Below, piece by piece: positions 63,945 to 64,000 of a stretch of 64,000 nt of DNA. A program made the position numbers and the translations under genes. Source of the DNA: Gordionus sp. m RMFG-2023 (lineage: Eukaryota; Nematomorpha; Gordioida; Chordodea; Parachordodidae); the NCBI RefSeq assembly GCF_954871325.1, contig NC_088776.1, positions 24,662,508 to 24,726,507 on the forward strand, given 5' to 3'. Each line of letters starts with the position of its first letter. Positions within the stretch are counted from its first letter, which is position 1. The notes under the pieces were generated by a model. That model was not told where the DNA came from. It searched no databases and saw nothing but the letters and a program-made list of their open reading frames with translations.

Positions 63945-64000
63945 GTAAAAAATTAAATTATGCGTTCTTTTCAATGTTGTAATGTTTTATTAAATTCCAT

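Overview
The window is eukaryotic. It is very AT-rich, has no bacterial-style operons, and its coding sequence falls in short exons bounded by GT and AG. Almost all of it belongs to one split gene on the plus strand. I identify the gene as an SBF / MTMR5-MTMR13 orthologue, a DENN-GRAM-myotubularin pseudophosphatase, from similarity recalled to vertebrate SBF1 and SBF2. I read 41 exons between 2563 and 63944, and their splice phases agree throughout, apart from one gap where an exon is missing. The first coding exon lies upstream or was not recognised. One DENN exon between 14663 and 19908 was not found. The final PH-domain exon probably lies just beyond the window. A C1 zinc finger sits between the phosphatase-like and PH domains, as in invertebrate Sbf proteins, so an invertebrate metazoan is the best guess. 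The species cannot be named.

Layout: DENN module 2.5-22.5 kb; SBF linker domain 28.0-38.4 kb; acidic hinge and GRAM domain 45.1-47.6 kb; long polar linker 47.7-48.2 kb; myotubularin-like domain 48.5-56.6 kb; coiled segment and C1 finger 59.7-60.6 kb; polar linker 61.7-63.3 kb; start of the PH domain 63.4-63.9 kb. The catalytic loop reads GLEDGSDIT instead of the active HCSDGWDRT form, so this is a pseudophosphatase. DENN modules of this family act as Rab exchange factors and the pseudophosphatase part binds active myotubularins; that is family knowledge, not visible here.

The introns are crowded with mobile DNA. Several hAT superfamily elements have matching 8-bp target duplications (1287-1912, 3177-8292, 3288-4045, 4919-6974, 16400-17163, 23441-25808, 35584-36213, 39685-40039). 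Another hAT with long inverted ends lies at 31634-34266. A MULE with a FLYWCH finger and an internal deletion lies at 41884-43748. There are several MITE families, two decayed Ty3/gypsy-like fossils (about 25.9-27.0 and 29.8-31.4 kb), and a retropseudogene of an RFC small subunit (57.6-58.0 kb).

The most striking structure is a transposon nest at 3169-8300. A hAT MITE was broken by three later insertions. One of these is an unclassified element (about 4615-8282) with ends GGTAATTCCATACC, a CxxCRK zinc-knuckle gene and an SRVLPGKK segment. That element was itself later hit by a hAT. No RNA gene, CRISPR array or second intact host gene was seen.
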